A DNA stretch of 64,000 nt from JAAYUD01 sp041907665 (GTDB lineage Bacteria; Bacteroidota; Bacteroidia; Bacteroidales; Bacteroidaceae): assembly GCA_041907665.1 (NCBI GenBank), contig JAYRGW010000001.1, forward strand, positions 1 to 64,000, read 5' to 3'. Below are positions 37,643-46,538 of this stretch, one piece after another. The notes beneath the pieces are model-generated. The model had not been told where the DNA came from and searched no databases. It saw only the letters and a program-made list of their open reading frames with translations. Numbering within the stretch: the stretch's first letter is position 1; each line of letters opens with the position of its first letter. A program made the translations under genes and the position numbers.

Positions 37643-38809
37643 ATGGAAACATCCGCTACTTCAAAAAAAAGGCTTCTTGCCTTGGATGTGATGCGAGGCA
37701 TCACAATTGCCGGAATGATTTTAGTGAATAATCCCGGTGGTGATAACACTTTTGCTCCATTAGAGCATGCCAAATGGATAGGATTGACTCCTACAGACTT
37801 GGTCTTCCCCTTTTTTATGTTTATGATGGGTATCACTACTTACTTGTCATTAAGCAAATATCATTTTGAGTTTACTCGGAAAGCAGGCTTCAAAATATTG
37901 AAACGTACTGCACTAATATGGCTTATAGGATTAGCTATTTCGTGGATATTTATGTTTACGGCTAGCTGGATGGCACCAGAACATGCTGGAATGTCCTTTA
38001 TCGAACGTTTTGGCGTTTCATGCAATACACTTGATCATTTGCGTATATTGGGCGTTATGCCTCGTTTAGCTATTTGTTATGGGCTCTCTGCCATTATTGC
38101 TCTAACAATGAAACATAAGTATATTCCTTGGCTTATAGCAGTGCTTTTTATAGTATATTTCATTATTCTTGTTACCGGCAACGGATTTGCTTGCGATCAT
38201 ACCAATATCCTTTATCGTTTCGATGCAGCTATTTTAGGAGAAAAGCATCTTTATAAGTGGGAGGTTATCGATCCTGAAGGGATATTAAGTACTATACCTG
38301 CACTAGGACATGTACTTATAGGCTTTTGTGTCGGCAAGATCATGATGCAGGTAAAGGATATTAACGATAAGATTGAACGTCTGTTTATTATTGGCGTATT
38401 ACTTACTTTCTCAGGGTTGCTTTTAAGTTATGGTTGCCCATTAAGCAAAAAGATATGGACACCTACTTTTGCCTTGACGACTTGTGGATTGGCTTCCAGT
38501 CTACTCGCTATATTGATATGGTGCATTGATAAAAAGGGTTGTGTCAACGGTGTTACTCGATTCTTTGAATCTTTCGGTGTCAATCCATTATTCTTGTATG
38601 TTCTGGCAGATATACTTATTCTACCGATGGGAATGTTTCACTTTTTCTCGGGCGAGAATCAGACAATACAAAGTGTACTTTATTATAATGTCTTTATGCC
38701 AGTCGTTGGAGGTAAGTTTGCCTCACTTATTTATGCCTTACTCTTTGTCAGTATCAACTGGGGTATTGGTCATATTTTGTACAAAAAGAAAATATATATT
38801 AAACTATGA
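37643..38809 (+). CDS. DUF5009/HGSNAT-like membrane protein, MurT-type transporter candidate
   Basis: A 388-residue membrane protein with about 10 hydrophobic segments. KKRLLALDVMRGITIAGMIL, VNNPGGDNTFAPLEHA and TPTDLVFPFFMFMMG match the DUF5009/NagX family, related to heparan-alpha-glucosaminide N-acetyltransferase. In Tannerella forsythia a membrane protein called MurT is encoded just before the MurNAc kinase and MurQ; this gene has the same position. Whether it carries MurNAc or acetylates an amino sugar cannot be told from sequence. ATG 37643 is used, not the TTG at 37637. The stop overlaps the kinase start (ATGA). Confidence 0.75.
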   Translation: METSATSKKRLLALDVMRGITIAGMILVNNPGGDNTFAPLEHAKWIGLTPTDLVFPFFMFMMGITTYLSLSKYHFEFTRKAGFKILKRTALIWLIGLAISWIFMFTASWMAPEHAGMSFIERFGVSCNTLDHLRILGVMPRLAICYGLSAIIALTMKHKYIPWLIAVLFIVYFIILVTGNGFACDHTNILYRFDAAILGEKHLYKWEVIDPEGILSTIPALGHVLIGFCVGKIMMQVKDINDKIERLFIIGVLLTFSGLLLSYGCPLSKKIWTPTFALTTCGLASSLLAILIWCIDKKGCVNGVTRFFESFGVNPLFLYVLADILILPMGMFHFFSGENQTIQSVLYYNVFMPVVGGKFASLIYALLFVSINWGIGHILYKKKIYIKL

Positions 38810-39654
38810 TATTACTAGCAGACAGTGGCTCTACAAAAACAGATTGGAGTGTATTAGAAAATGGTAAGTTGATACAGAAAATATCAACAAAGGGAACGAA
38901 TCCTTTTTTTCAATCGCAAGAGGAAATACGCAATGAAATTAAAGAGGCGTTGATGCCTCAGTTGCCTTTAAGTGAGGTTGATGAACTTTATTTTTATGGC
39001 GCTGGGTGTGCATTTCCCGACAAGATAGCGATAGTAAAAGAAGCAATCGGCAAGTTTATTAGAGTCAAACGGAGTTTCGAAGTAAATAGCGATATGCTGG
39101 CAGCTGCACGTGGACTTTGCGGACATAAGCCGGGCATTGCTTGTATAATAGGTACAGGCTCCAATTCTTGTCTTTATGATGGGCAGAATATAGTAGAGAA
39201 TGTATCACCACTTGGATTTATCTTAGGTGATGAAGGAAGTGGTGCTGTATTGGGCAAGATCTTGATTGGCGATATTCTCAAAAATCAGTTGTCTGTTGAA
39301 TTGCAGAAGAAGTTCTTTATTAAGTTTCCGATGACTCGGGCTGAGATTATCAACAGGGTGTATTGTAAACCTTTTCCTAATAGGTTCTTGGCAAGTTTGT
39401 CTATCTTTTACGAAGAGAATATTGCAGATCTTGCTATTCGGGCTATGCTTGTCGATAACTTTAAATCGTTCTTGAAACGTAATGTAATGCAGTACGAGGG
39501 ATCTGATTGTTATCCCATTAATTTTATAGGTTCTATAGCCTATTTCTTTCGCGAACAATTAGATGAAGCTTGCAAAGCAATGGGATTGAAATTGGGAGAG
39601 GTGGAAAGGAGTCCTATGGAGGGCTTGATTAAGTATCATACAGAACAAAAATAA
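38806..39654 (+). CDS. murK: BadF/BadG-type sugar kinase, MurK-like MurNAc/GlcNAc kinase
   Basis: A 282-residue ASKHA-fold kinase. ADSGSTKTDWSVLENG is the phosphate-1 loop, YFYGAGCAFPDK and GIACIIGTGSNSCLYDG the hinge and phosphate-2 motif, and GFILGDEGSGAVLG the sugar/adenosine region. Family members phosphorylate N-acetylglucosamine or N-acetylmuramic acid at O6. Placement directly before murQ (15 bp) and after the MurT candidate (4-bp overlap) mirrors the murT-murK-murQ arrangement known from Tannerella, so MurNAc 6-kinase is the best call. Strict specificity for MurNAc over GlcNAc is not provable here. Confidence 0.8.
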   Translation: MILLADSGSTKTDWSVLENGKLIQKISTKGTNPFFQSQEEIRNEIKEALMPQLPLSEVDELYFYGAGCAFPDKIAIVKEAIGKFIRVKRSFEVNSDMLAAARGLCGHKPGIACIIGTGSNSCLYDGQNIVENVSPLGFILGDEGSGAVLGKILIGDILKNQLSVELQKKFFIKFPMTRAEIINRVYCKPFPNRFLASLSIFYEENIADLAIRAMLVDNFKSFLKRNVMQYEGSDCYPINFIGSIAYFFREQLDEACKAMGLKLGEVERSPMEGLIKYHTEQK

Positions 39655-39669
39655 AGATTCAAATAACTT

Positions 39670-40494
39670 ATGGCATTTGTTAAGATATCCGAACAGTCTT
39701 CGCTTTATAACGATCTGGAGAAAAAATCAGTGAAGGAATTGTTGGAAGACATTAATACAGAAGATCAAAAGGTTGCTTTAGCGGTAAGTAAGACGATCCC
39801 GCAAATTGAAAAACTAGTGACTCAAATAGTACCGCGCATGAAGAAGGGGGGGCGTATATTTTATCTTGGGGCAGGCACAAGTGGACGCCTTGGCGTACTT
39901 GATGCTTCAGAGATACCTCCTACTTTTGGAATGCCTCCAACTTTAGTCATCGGGCTTATTGCTGGTGGTGACACAGCATTACGCAACCCTGTCGAAAATG
40001 CCGAGGACGACGTGGAAAGAGGTTGGCAGGAATTATTGGAACATCATATCGATACGAAGGATACTGTTGTCGGAATTGCTGCTTCGGGTACAACTCCTTA
40101 TGTTATTGGAGCGCTTCATTCTGCCCGCGAACATGGAATCCTTACGGCATGTATCACGAGCAATCCCGATAGTCCGATGGCTGCTGAATCAGATATTCCC
40201 ATTGAAATGATTGTAGGACCGGAATTTGTTACCGGCAGTTCGAGGATGAAATCTGGAACAGGACAAAAAATGATTCTGAATATGATAACTACCAGCGTAA
40301 TGATTAAACTTGGTAGAGTTAAGGGTAATAAGATGATTAATATGCAACTTACTAATAAGAAACTTATCGATCGCGGTACTCGTATGATTGTTGACGAGTT
40401 AGGGGTCGATTATGGTAAGGCACGTACTTTACTTATGATGCATGGTTCTGTAAAGGATGCTATTGACAATTATCGCGGAAACGCAAAAGAATAA
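39670..40494 (+). CDS. murQ: N-acetylmuramic acid 6-phosphate etherase
   Basis: A 274-residue SIS-domain lyase that splits the D-lactyl ether of MurNAc-6-phosphate, giving GlcNAc-6-phosphate and D-lactate. Diagnostic segments are GGRIFYLGAGTSGRLGVLDA, SEIPPTFGMPP, with the catalytic Glu, and NPVENAEDD; VGPEFVTGSSRMKSGTGQK is the C-terminal SIS signature. Length is slightly short of the E. coli enzyme (about 298) because the C-terminus is trimmed. It is the metabolic hub of the island. Confidence 0.95.
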   Translation: MAFVKISEQSSLYNDLEKKSVKELLEDINTEDQKVALAVSKTIPQIEKLVTQIVPRMKKGGRIFYLGAGTSGRLGVLDASEIPPTFGMPPTLVIGLIAGGDTALRNPVENAEDDVERGWQELLEHHIDTKDTVVGIAASGTTPYVIGALHSAREHGILTACITSNPDSPMAAESDIPIEMIVGPEFVTGSSRMKSGTGQKMILNMITTSVMIKLGRVKGNKMINMQLTNKKLIDRGTRMIVDELGVDYGKARTLLMMHGSVKDAIDNYRGNAKE

Positions 40495-40508
40495 ACCCAA
40501 AAATAAAG

Positions 40509-41726
40509 ATGAAAAAACTAAGTCTATTATTGCAGTTACTGCTCGTGTCGCTTTTTATTGGAGCGCAACCATTGCAACGCGTATCTCCTGCTTCGGTAGG
40601 TCTCGATGCTTCTCGGCTTGCTAATGCTGATGCAGCTATTATGAAAGCTATCCAGCACAAGGATATTCCAGGTGCTGTATTGGCAGTTGTTCGTCATGGA
40701 AAGATGGTCTGGCTCAAAGCTTATGGCAATAAAGAAATCTATCCTAAGCAAGTGCCCATGGCTACTAATACTGTATTTGATATGGCTTCGTGCAGTAAGT
40801 CTATGTCTACGGCAATCTCGGCGATGATCCTTATAGAAAGAGGACAATTGAGGCTGCTAGATAGAGTTAATCATTATATTCCTGGTTTCCAAGATTGGAA
40901 AGACGCGAAAGGTGAAACGACATCTATACGTATAGTCGATATTATGACTCATTCTTCGGGACTTCCTCCCTATGCTCCTGTCGATTCTTTAAAGCGAAAG
41001 TATGGTTCGCCCAATCGCGATGCCGTTATTGATTATATTTCGCATTGTAAACGCGATTTTAAACCCGAAACGGATTTCCAATATAGTTGTTTGAATTACA
41101 TTACGCTGCAACGGATTATTGAAACAATATCCGGACAGAATTTGCGTGACTTTGCTAAAAAGAATATTTTTGATGTATTGGGTATGACACATACCGATTA
41201 TAATCCCAATAGTAAACTTTGTGAACTTTGTGCGCCAACAGAGAAGCAACCCGACGGTTCTGTACTTCAAGGTGTAGTACACGATCCTTTAGCCCGCGTA
41301 ATGAACGGTGGAATATCGGGAAATGCAGGAGTATTCTCCTCGGCAGATGATATTGCTGTCTTGGTAGCTGCCTTGCAGAATGGCGGGGCATGGAACGGCC
41401 ATCGCATTCTTAGTCCTCTTGGCGTGAAAGCTATGCGTACAGTTCCTCGTTGCGTGGCTTCTTTGGGACGTACGCTGGGTTGGGATATATTTTCTCCTTA
41501 TGCTTCGAATAATGGAGATCTGCTTGGCCCCAATACTTATGGACATACTGGCTATACAGGTACTTCTATTGTTATCGATCCAGATAATGATGTAGCAGTA
41601 ATATTACTTACCAATAGGGTACATCCCAATGATGCCGGTGATTGTATACAACTTCGTTCATTAGTAGCCAATGCCGTTGCTGCTTCTATCATTCCTGATA
41701 TAAGCAAACCGAAAGTAAAGAAATGA
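40509..41726 (+). CDS. Secreted serine hydrolase of the class C beta-lactamase/DD-peptidase fold
   Basis: A 405-residue protein with signal peptide MKKLSLLLQLLLVSLFIGAQ. The SxxK motif is SCSK (about residues 97-100), a YSCLN segment replaces the usual YxN, and GHTGYTGTS gives the KTG-like HTG box. This pattern is closer to family VIII esterases and DD-peptidase-like hydrolases than to true AmpC. In this island it probably acts on peptidoglycan stem peptides or their esters in the periplasm. It starts 14 bp after murQ and overlaps the next gene by 4 bp. Confidence 0.8.
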   Translation: MKKLSLLLQLLLVSLFIGAQPLQRVSPASVGLDASRLANADAAIMKAIQHKDIPGAVLAVVRHGKMVWLKAYGNKEIYPKQVPMATNTVFDMASCSKSMSTAISAMILIERGQLRLLDRVNHYIPGFQDWKDAKGETTSIRIVDIMTHSSGLPPYAPVDSLKRKYGSPNRDAVIDYISHCKRDFKPETDFQYSCLNYITLQRIIETISGQNLRDFAKKNIFDVLGMTHTDYNPNSKLCELCAPTEKQPDGSVLQGVVHDPLARVMNGGISGNAGVFSSADDIAVLVAALQNGGAWNGHRILSPLGVKAMRTVPRCVASLGRTLGWDIFSPYASNNGDLLGPNTYGHTGYTGTSIVIDPDNDVAVILLTNRVHPNDAGDCIQLRSLVANAVAASIIPDISKPKVKK

Positions 41727-42409
41727 AACAGTTTTTAATAACGGTCATATTGTTTTGCTGTGCCGCAACTGCTTGTTCGGCACAGCAAAATCATTCTAAA
41801 GAGTCTATGCATAGCTTACATTACAAGCAGCGTGTGGCATTGTTTGATAGTTTGCCTCCGATTTGTCATTCAGACATTGTCTTGTTGGGCAATAGTCTTA
41901 CAGAGTTTGGTGGTAATTGGAATTTGCGACTTACAGGCAAATTGAAAGGACATTATGTTAATCGTGGCATTATAGGTGATGATGCGATGGGCATGTACGA
42001 TCGGCTGTATCAGATTATACCTGGAAATCCTAAGAAAATTTTTCTATTGGCGGGAGTCAATGACGTATCTCATGGCCTTTCGGCAGATAGTGTTGTGAAG
42101 CTAGTCAAAATATTGGTTGATAAGATTCGCACAGAATTGCCACATACTAAACTATATATTGAAAGTTTGCTCCCTATCAACGAATCTTTTCATCGTTGGC
42201 ATACGATGGATGGGAAAACCGATACAATAGTAGCTGTTAATGAACAATTATGCCGCATGGCTGCCGAGCGCGGACTTGTTTACATTAATCTATTTCCTTC
42301 GTTTGTCATCCCAGGCACTCATATTATGCGTCCTGAACTTACTGTAGATGGCTTGCATCTAACTCCGGCAGGATATAAGCTATGGGGAGAGATACTTAGA
42401 AAGTATTAA
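41723..42409 (+). CDS. SGNH/GDSL-family esterase
   Basis: A 228-residue secreted protein (signal peptide ending ACSAQ). The four SGNH blocks are visible: LLGNSLTEFG (Ser), the block III segment LLAGVNDVSHG (Asn) and VDGLHLTPAGY (Asp and His). Members remove acyl groups from carbohydrates; with peptidoglycan salvage genes upstream (4-bp overlap with the serine hydrolase), removal of O-acetyl groups from MurNAc is an attractive but unproven role. It is the last gene of the island; a new promoter lies 34-64 bp downstream. Confidence 0.82.
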   Translation: MKQFLITVILFCCAATACSAQQNHSKESMHSLHYKQRVALFDSLPPICHSDIVLLGNSLTEFGGNWNLRLTGKLKGHYVNRGIIGDDAMGMYDRLYQIIPGNPKKIFLLAGVNDVSHGLSADSVVKLVKILVDKIRTELPHTKLYIESLLPINESFHRWHTMDGKTDTIVAVNEQLCRMAAERGLVYINLFPSFVIPGTHIMRPELTVDGLHLTPAGYKLWGEILRKY

Positions 42410-42442
42410 ACGGTAAAATCAATAAACATTTCCGATAAAAAC

Positions 42443-42473
42443 TTTGAAAAAATAGAATACTTGCGTACTTTTG
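42443..42473 (+). promoter_or_regulatory. Promoter of the M16 peptidase gene
   Basis: TTTG (42443-42446) and TACTTTTG (42466-42473) are separated by 19 bases, an exact match to the Bacteroides TTTG-N19/21-TAnnTTTG promoter. A transcript would start near 42480, leaving about 28 bases of leader. It marks the end of the salvage operon. Confidence 0.7.
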
Positions 42474-42507
42474 CCTTTCTATCGATAAGAAATCTATAGA
42501 ATAAAGT

Positions 42508-45387
42508 ATGAAGAAGGTTGGAAGCTTATTATTTTTACTTAGCGTTTGCCTTTTTGCAAAAGCTCAAACATCCAGTGCATTGAAAGTTACTCAAACGAAA
42601 CTTAGTAATGGTCTGACCGTATGGCTTAACGAAGATCATAGTCAGCCGAAAGTATTTGGAGCTATTGTTGTGAAAGCCGGATCTAAGGATTGTCCCGATA
42701 CAGGTATTGCTCATTACTTTGAACATATTATGTTCAAGGGAACTGATAAGATCGGAACCGTTAATTATCAAGCCGAAAAGATATGGCTGGATTCTATCGC
42801 TGCCAAGTACGAATTGCTTTCTCAGACGAAAGATGAAACAGGGCGGCGTGCCATTCAAAAAGAGATTAATCGTTTGAGTCAACGAGCTGCCGATTACGCC
42901 ATTCCTAATGAATTCCCTCGGCTTATTTCAAAATATGGAGGTTCGGGGCTGAATGCAGGAACTTCCTACGACTATACTGCTTTCTATAATACTTTTTCTT
43001 CACCATACATAGCCCAGTGGGCAGAACTGAATAGCGAACGTTTGATTCATCCTGTCTTTCGACTATTTCAAGGTGAATTGGAAACTGTGTATGAAGAGAA
43101 AAATATGTATGCCGATAACTTTATATGGCCTTCTTTTCAGAATGTTGTAAAAGCTTATTTTGGCAATCATCCTTATGCTTATCCTATTATTGGTAGTACT
43201 GAGAATCTAAAAAATCCACGTTTGTCGGAGATGGAGGCATTCTTTAAAAAGTATTATGTAGCAACCAATATGGGATTGATTCTTTGTGGCGATTTTGATA
43301 CAGACTCAATACTTCCTTTGCTCGAAAATACATTTGGCAGAATAGTTAGAGGTGTTGTCCCCAATCGTCAGGTTTCTTCTTTGCCTCCTCTAAAAGGTGC
43401 TGAAACAGTAAAAATAAAGGTACCGATTCCTTTAATCAAAGGCGAGATTGTTGCGTTTAGGGCTCCCGTAGATAGTGATGCAGACGCTCCTGCTCTGAAT
43501 TTGGCAATCGCGTTATTGACCAATAGTAATGAAACGGGTTTCTTGGATTCGTTGACCAACGAACACAAAGTGTTGGGGGCTGTTGCTATGAGGGCTGCTT
43601 TGAATGATGCAGGTATTGCAGGATTTGGTTTCGTTCCCAATATTCCTTTCGGATCATTATCTAAAGTTGAGAGCTTCTGTTGGGGAGCAATCAATCGATT
43701 AAAGACAGGAGACTTTTCACAAGAAACACTTGATGCATTGAAACTTGAAGCATCTCGAAAGGCACAAACCAATTTGGAAAACATAGATAAGCGGGCGGAA
43801 GAGATGATCAGTGTCTTTTCGCAGGGGCGAACATGGGATGAGTATCTTGCTCAAGCATCTTCTATTGCCAATCTGACCAAGACAGACATTGTGCGGGTTT
43901 CTAATAAGTATTTTACTGATAACTATATTAAGTTTAAAAAGAAGTTTGGTTCTTATCCCAAAGATAAGATAGCCAAACCGGATTATACTCCTATTAAATC
44001 GAAGAATATTAGTTCTTCTTCCCAGTATGCCAAACAACTCGATACTTTGCCCATCAAGCAGATTTCGCCACGTCTTATAGATTTTAATAAGGATGTCGAA
44101 ACCATCAATGTTACTCCGCACGTAACTCTTTATGCGGCAAAGAATCATATTAATAACGTGTTCTCTTTATCCCTGACTTATCACAAAGGTAATTTAAGCG
44201 AACCTAGGCTTTCTACGGTGGCAGAATATCTGACTGCTATTGGTACCGACTCGTTAACAAAACAGCATTTTGGAGAAGCGTTGCAGAAGCTGGGTACTAC
44301 ATTCGGTGCAAGTGCTTCAATGGATGGATTTACGCTATATCTTTCTGGCTTTGATCGTAATTTGGAGCCTTCCTTGAAACTGTTAAGTTGCTTGATGCTA
44401 AATCCGAAAGCGGACAAAAAGGCTATGAAAACGATTGCTGCTGCCTATAAGGTCAGTGATAAAGTCTTTAGTAAAAGTAGTGATAACATTGCAGACGCTA
44501 TGTTTCAGAAAGTGGCTTATGGCAATCAATCGGAATATTTGAGCCATTCTTCACTTCGGGAGATCAAGAAGATGAAAGGGGCTGATTTGCTTGACTTATT
44601 CAAGTCCTTATCTCGTTTAGAATGCTCTATTGTTTATAGTGGGCAATTAAGTGCCCCGGTTGTGGCAGAAGCTATTCGGCACAACCTTCCTGTAGATAAG
44701 GCGACTATAGCGGTAAAAGAGGAGCGTCGCATTCCCCAAAATGTTTCTGAACCGGTCATTTATTTTTATAATCTTCCTTCTGCTCGGCAGAGCATCATCC
44801 AAACCTATCAATCTGTAAGGCCGTGTCTTTCTGCTCAAGATAAGGCGAAGTTTATGCTTTGGGGCAGTTATTTTGGACAGGGATTTTCGTCTTTGCTATT
44901 TCAAGAAATCAGAGAGTTCAGAGCTTATGCCTATTATGCTTATGGTACTTGCCTGATGCCTTCAGTAAAGTATGCCGGTGATCCTACGGCGTATATTACC
45001 CGCTTATCTACTCAATACGACAAGACGATGTTGGCTTTGGGAGTACTCGATTCGCTATTCAACCGGATGCCTGTACGAGAAAAAAATATAGAAACAATAA
45101 AACAGGAAATTATTAATCAGATAAACAATGATTATCCTTCTTTTCGTGAAATAGCCGATAAAGTAGCTCTGTATAAGATGAAAGGTTATAGTGAAGATCC
45201 GCATACTTATTTGATAAAGGAACTTCCACATTCTACGATGAACGATATTTCTTCTTTCTATCAGGATGCCATTGTTCACAATCCACGTATTATTATGGTA
45301 GTTGGTAATGAGAAGAAATTACCTATGAAAGAATTGGCTAAATATGGCCGCATAGTCAGAATTAAAAAGGCCGATATATACCGATAG
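42508..45387 (+). CDS. Secreted M16-family zinc peptidase
   Basis: A 959-residue protein with signal peptide MKKVGSLLFLLSVCLFAKAQ. The inverted zinc motif HYFEH (about residues 69-73) and the distal glutamate in LETVYEEKNMYADN define an active N-terminal M16 domain (about 25-240). Three further M16-fold domains follow (SLTYHKGNLSEPRLSTVAEY starts the second half), making a full two-half pitrilysin-type clam shell. It is probably a periplasmic or surface oligopeptidase. It has its own promoter and a 1.15-kb gene-poor region after it, so it is monocistronic. Confidence 0.92.
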   Translation: MKKVGSLLFLLSVCLFAKAQTSSALKVTQTKLSNGLTVWLNEDHSQPKVFGAIVVKAGSKDCPDTGIAHYFEHIMFKGTDKIGTVNYQAEKIWLDSIAAKYELLSQTKDETGRRAIQKEINRLSQRAADYAIPNEFPRLISKYGGSGLNAGTSYDYTAFYNTFSSPYIAQWAELNSERLIHPVFRLFQGELETVYEEKNMYADNFIWPSFQNVVKAYFGNHPYAYPIIGSTENLKNPRLSEMEAFFKKYYVATNMGLILCGDFDTDSILPLLENTFGRIVRGVVPNRQVSSLPPLKGAETVKIKVPIPLIKGEIVAFRAPVDSDADAPALNLAIALLTNSNETGFLDSLTNEHKVLGAVAMRAALNDAGIAGFGFVPNIPFGSLSKVESFCWGAINRLKTGDFSQETLDALKLEASRKAQTNLENIDKRAEEMISVFSQGRTWDEYLAQASSIANLTKTDIVRVSNKYFTDNYIKFKKKFGSYPKDKIAKPDYTPIKSKNISSSSQYAKQLDTLPIKQISPRLIDFNKDVETINVTPHVTLYAAKNHINNVFSLSLTYHKGNLSEPRLSTVAEYLTAIGTDSLTKQHFGEALQKLGTTFGASASMDGFTLYLSGFDRNLEPSLKLLSCLMLNPKADKKAMKTIAAAYKVSDKVFSKSSDNIADAMFQKVAYGNQSEYLSHSSLREIKKMKGADLLDLFKSLSRLECSIVYSGQLSAPVVAEAIRHNLPVDKATIAVKEERRIPQNVSEPVIYFYNLPSARQSIIQTYQSVRPCLSAQDKAKFMLWGSYFGQGFSSLLFQEIREFRAYAYYAYGTCLMPSVKYAGDPTAYITRLSTQYDKTMLALGVLDSLFNRMPVREKNIETIKQEIINQINNDYPSFREIADKVALYKMKGYSEDPHTYLIKELPHSTMNDISSFYQDAIVHNPRIIMVVGNEKKLPMKELAKYGRIVRIKKADIYR

Positions 45388-45888
45388 CTCATACAAGAAA
45401 CAAATTTATTATGGTAGGGTTTTATGTGCATTAAGAGTGTATTCTTTTAACCAATGTCTTTATATTAAAGTCTGAATGTAGAAAGAACTATGTATCTATT
45501 TATCAGAATGATATAAAAATCGATATGAGTCAACTTATTGGACTATTAACCCGAAACTGACCTTTCTCCCTATTTCTTGGTGTAATATTGCAATTACGAA
45601 TATTCTCGATCAAAATATATATGCTTACCAAATCGTACAATGCGACGATGGGCATATATCAATCGTATAAGATTCGTCCCTACAATATAATGGCTAGTTT
45701 ATATTTCAGCTTTTAAAGTTATACCAGCAGAGTTTAGTTGAGATATATAACTCTGATAATTAGAGCCAATGGATTTACTTTCATCTTCTAGCCTGATATT
45801 GGGTAACGTTCGTTTGCTTTACAATCCTAATACTAAATATAAGCTTACCTAGTGGTTTTATATGCTTCGTAAGCATAAAGTGGAAGTA

Positions 45889-45976
45889 TCACACGAGTGC
45901 GACATTCGTCTCACAGCTGTGCGACACTTGTCTCACACGTGTGATACAGATGTCGCACACGTGTGAGACGTCCGTG
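45889..45976. repeat. Four tandem 22-bp units, each centred on a CACACGTGTG-like palindrome
   Basis: Units start at 45889, 45911, 45933 and 45955, each exactly 22 bp. The palindromic cores are CACACGAGTG, CACAGCTGTG, CACACGTGTG and CACACGTGTG, followed by G/A-A/C-GAC-type spacers ending in GTC or GTG. The 22-bp period is about two helical turns, putting all palindromes on one face of the DNA. The block is GC-richer than its surroundings and preceded by a hairpin. Confidence 0.85.
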
Positions 45977-46139
45977 CCTTAATTGTAAACTTAACTTTAG
46001 ACGACTAGCTTATCTGAATAGGCTTATTACAACCCATACGACATACCTGTTTTGAAGTAAGAATAGGAGCTATATCATGTATGTAAATGTCTGACCAATA
46101 ATGAAGTCTGAGAAAATGTGCGAAGAGCTTTAAGAAATA

Positions 46140-46400
46140 TTGATGTTGGCGTGTATATATGTAGACATTTTTTTCTATGGCGGTATCGCTTTTGATTGCC
46201 TGTTACCTTTCGTCGAGAATGAGATACTGATCAAAAAGGTGGAGTATATTCGTTACCCATGAATAAGCCTTTAAGCTATTTATAGCTTATCATTTAGAAT
46301 CGTTCTATATAAAGGTCAACTGTAAACAACGTTCCTGTGATATGCTCTCGGGATGATTTTGGAGCTTCTTTTCGCTGGCGTTGTATATGGGGCGTAGATG
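46140..46400 (-). repeat. Diverged repeat, inverted copy of 1085-1330
   Basis: Bases 46367-46390 are the exact reverse complement of 1097-1120; the rest aligns with many substitutions but in the same order of conserved words. See the entry at 1085-1330. Confidence 0.65.
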
Positions 46401-46507
46401 TATTATTTACGGCAATATTTGTTGATTGTCAAGGTCTTTACTGTTATCAAATAGACAAAGAAATAAAAAGAACGTAGCCAAGAATATGCCATTTTAAAGA
46501 TTTTATA

Positions 46508-46515
46508 TATCTTTG
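46508..46515 (+). promoter_or_regulatory. -7 element upstream of murF
   Basis: TATCTTTG fits TAnnTTTG and lies 23 bases before the ATG. The -33 region (ATTTTAAAG, about 46487-46495) lacks a clear TTTG. Confidence 0.5.
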
Positions 46516-46538
46516 CTTTCGATAATAACAGAAAACAA

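Larger units (their letters stand above)
45388..46538. other. 1.15-kb spacer with palindromic tandem repeats and a diverged dispersed repeat
   Basis: No coding region is recognisable on either strand. Inside are a 7-bp-stem hairpin at 45861-45877 (TATGCTT-CGT-AAGCATA), the 22-bp tandem repeat at 45889-45976, the diverged repeat at about 46140-46400 and the murF -7 element at 46508-46515. The segment 45388-45860 shows nothing I can name. Confidence 0.6.

Noticed and set aside
40509..41726. AmpC beta-lactamase
   Set aside because: The SxxK and HTG boxes are present but the YxN motif is not canonical and the context is MurNAc salvage, so a resistance role is not supported.
45889..45976. CRISPR array
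   Set aside because: Units are contiguous 22-mers with no unique spacers, and there are no cas genes in the window.
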